Shown in pieces: positions 6,602-7,166 of a stretch of 7,166 nucleotides of DNA. A model generated the notes under the pieces. It was not told where the DNA came from, searched no databases, and saw nothing but the letters and a program-made list of their open reading frames with translations. The first letter of the stretch is position 1, and the number at the start of each line of letters is the position of its first letter. A program made the translations under genes and the position numbers. The stretch comes from Planctomycetota bacterium (GTDB lineage: Bacteria > Planctomycetota > Brocadiia > JAJRTI01), in contig JAJRTI010000655.1 of assembly GCA_024278415.1 (NCBI GenBank), positions 1 to 7,166 of the forward strand. The letters run 5' to 3'.

Positions 6602-6618
6602 TGCGGCCGGTAGCCGCA
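6602..6618. promoter_or_regulatory. Small dyad directly upstream of the -35 box
   Basis: TGCGGC (6602-6607) and GCCGCA (6613-6618) are exact inverted repeats with a 5-nt loop. The dyad begins 2 bp beyond the -35 box of the secreted-protein promoter. It could be a weak operator or part of the transcript end of the GTPase gene. There is no T-run, so I do not call an intrinsic terminator. Confidence 0.25.
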
Positions 6619-6707
6619 TCCGCCAGCATGTGGGATCTGCCGGAACGGCGCCGGGCCAGGGCTCTCCCATCACCTGTGGCACACGCGAGCGCGATGCGTT
6701 GAATCGC

Positions 6708-7166
6708 TTACACAGCCGCCTTGAACCGGTGGGTCGGCTGGGGGCGGGCAGGGCTGAAGCTCCGGATGCTGTTGGCCCTTGCCTCAATCCCATTGCTCGC
6801 CAGCGCCTCCAAGGAATTCTCAGCAACGGCCCGCAGTTCGGCCGCGCCCATGTGAACGCGGGCGTTCAAGATGAGTTCCGCGTCTCGCGGGGCGCCCTCC
6901 ACCTGGCCGCGGACAGAGGGCTCGCCTTGTGTGCTCGTAACGTTGGCGACCACCGAGCCGCCCGACGTGGAGAGGTGCAGCTTGACGTGAGTGATCTCCG
7001 CGGATTGAGCGCGCAACTGGCGCTGTATCTCGTCGACCAGTCTCCCACAGACGGCCTGCCAGTCCACTTCGTCTTGTGCGTGAAGCTGAATCGAGGCGTT
7101 CAGCCAGCCCAGCACGGCTTCGCCTTCGGCGTACGTGTCGTAGTCCACGTCGGCGATGCGCAACCC
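6708..7166 (-). CDS. C-terminal part of a CobW/P47K-family GTPase (G3E metallochaperone-like), cut by the right edge
   Basis: The final 152 codons and a TAA stop are visible. The frame is open to the last base. The first leucine codon (TTG at 7163) is an internal residue, not a start, because the frame continues into a preceding Gly codon. Visible landmarks are DYDTYAEGEAVLGWLN near residues 8-23 and a C-terminal FSPARPQPTHRF at 137-148, with alternating strands and helices between (ITHVKLHL, AELILNARVHM). From memory these match the C-terminal half of a P47K-type CobW subgroup, whose N-terminal half carries the G3E GTPase domain. That half lies outside the window, so GTP binding cannot be checked. 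CobW relatives deliver or handle metals such as Zn or Co, but the metal here is unknown. The next gene starts 201 bp downstream behind its own promoter. Confidence 0.65.
   Translation of the reverse strand, partial: GLRIADVDYDTYAEGEAVLGWLNASIQLHAQDEVDWQAVCGRLVDEIQRQLRAQSAEITHVKLHLSTSGGSVVANVTSTQGEPSVRGQVEGAPRDAELILNARVHMGAAELRAVAENSLEALASNGIEARANSIRSFSPARPQPTHRFKAAV

Noticed and set aside
7161..7163. TTG as the start of the right-edge gene
   Set aside because: The frame continues to the window edge and the conserved block starts only a few residues later. The visible part is the C-terminal half of a larger protein.

Overview
The window is about two-thirds G+C and every gene I can support reads on the minus strand, so the biological order runs from right to left. 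It looks like chromosomal DNA of a free-living, heterotrophic, GC-rich bacterium. A very large secreted multidomain protein of carbohydrate-active type, beside a winged-helix M28-type peptidase and a P47K/CobW-type GTPase, suggests the Planctomycetota-Verrucomicrobiota-Lentisphaerota side of the tree or a similar uncultured phylum. This is an impression from protein style; no rRNA or other marker gene is present.

Layout from right to left. (1) 7166-6708: the last 152 codons of a CobW/P47K-like GTPase gene that starts beyond the right edge. (2) 6707-6507: an intergenic region with a good sigma70-type promoter (TTGAGG, 17 bp, TATAGT), a short leader with a hairpin, and a GGAG ribosome binding site. 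(3) 6506-2691: one 1271-residue exported protein with a signal peptide, several beta-sandwich modules, a helical toroid-like core and a C-terminal carbohydrate-binding-like module. I cannot name its family. (4) 2690-2196: a gene-free stretch of about 500 bp with a 20/21-bp tandem duplication just after the stop codon, two promoter-like sequences, and a 64-bp inverted repeat with the organisation of a REPIN, i.e. two inverted REP elements each led by GTAG. (5) 2195-189: a cytoplasmic M28/DUF4910-type aminopeptidase-like protein with a PA-like insert and a C-terminal winged helix. (6) 134-1: the first 44 codons of a further gene that leaves the left edge.

The secreted protein and the peptidase probably have separate promoters. 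The peptidase and the left-edge gene are only 54 bp apart and may be co-transcribed. Nothing shows that these genes form one defined system. The most noteworthy items are the REPIN-like element, the unrecognised 1271-residue secreted protein, and the altered catalytic positions of the peptidase. No tRNA, rRNA, CRISPR array, transposase or convincing intrinsic terminator was seen.
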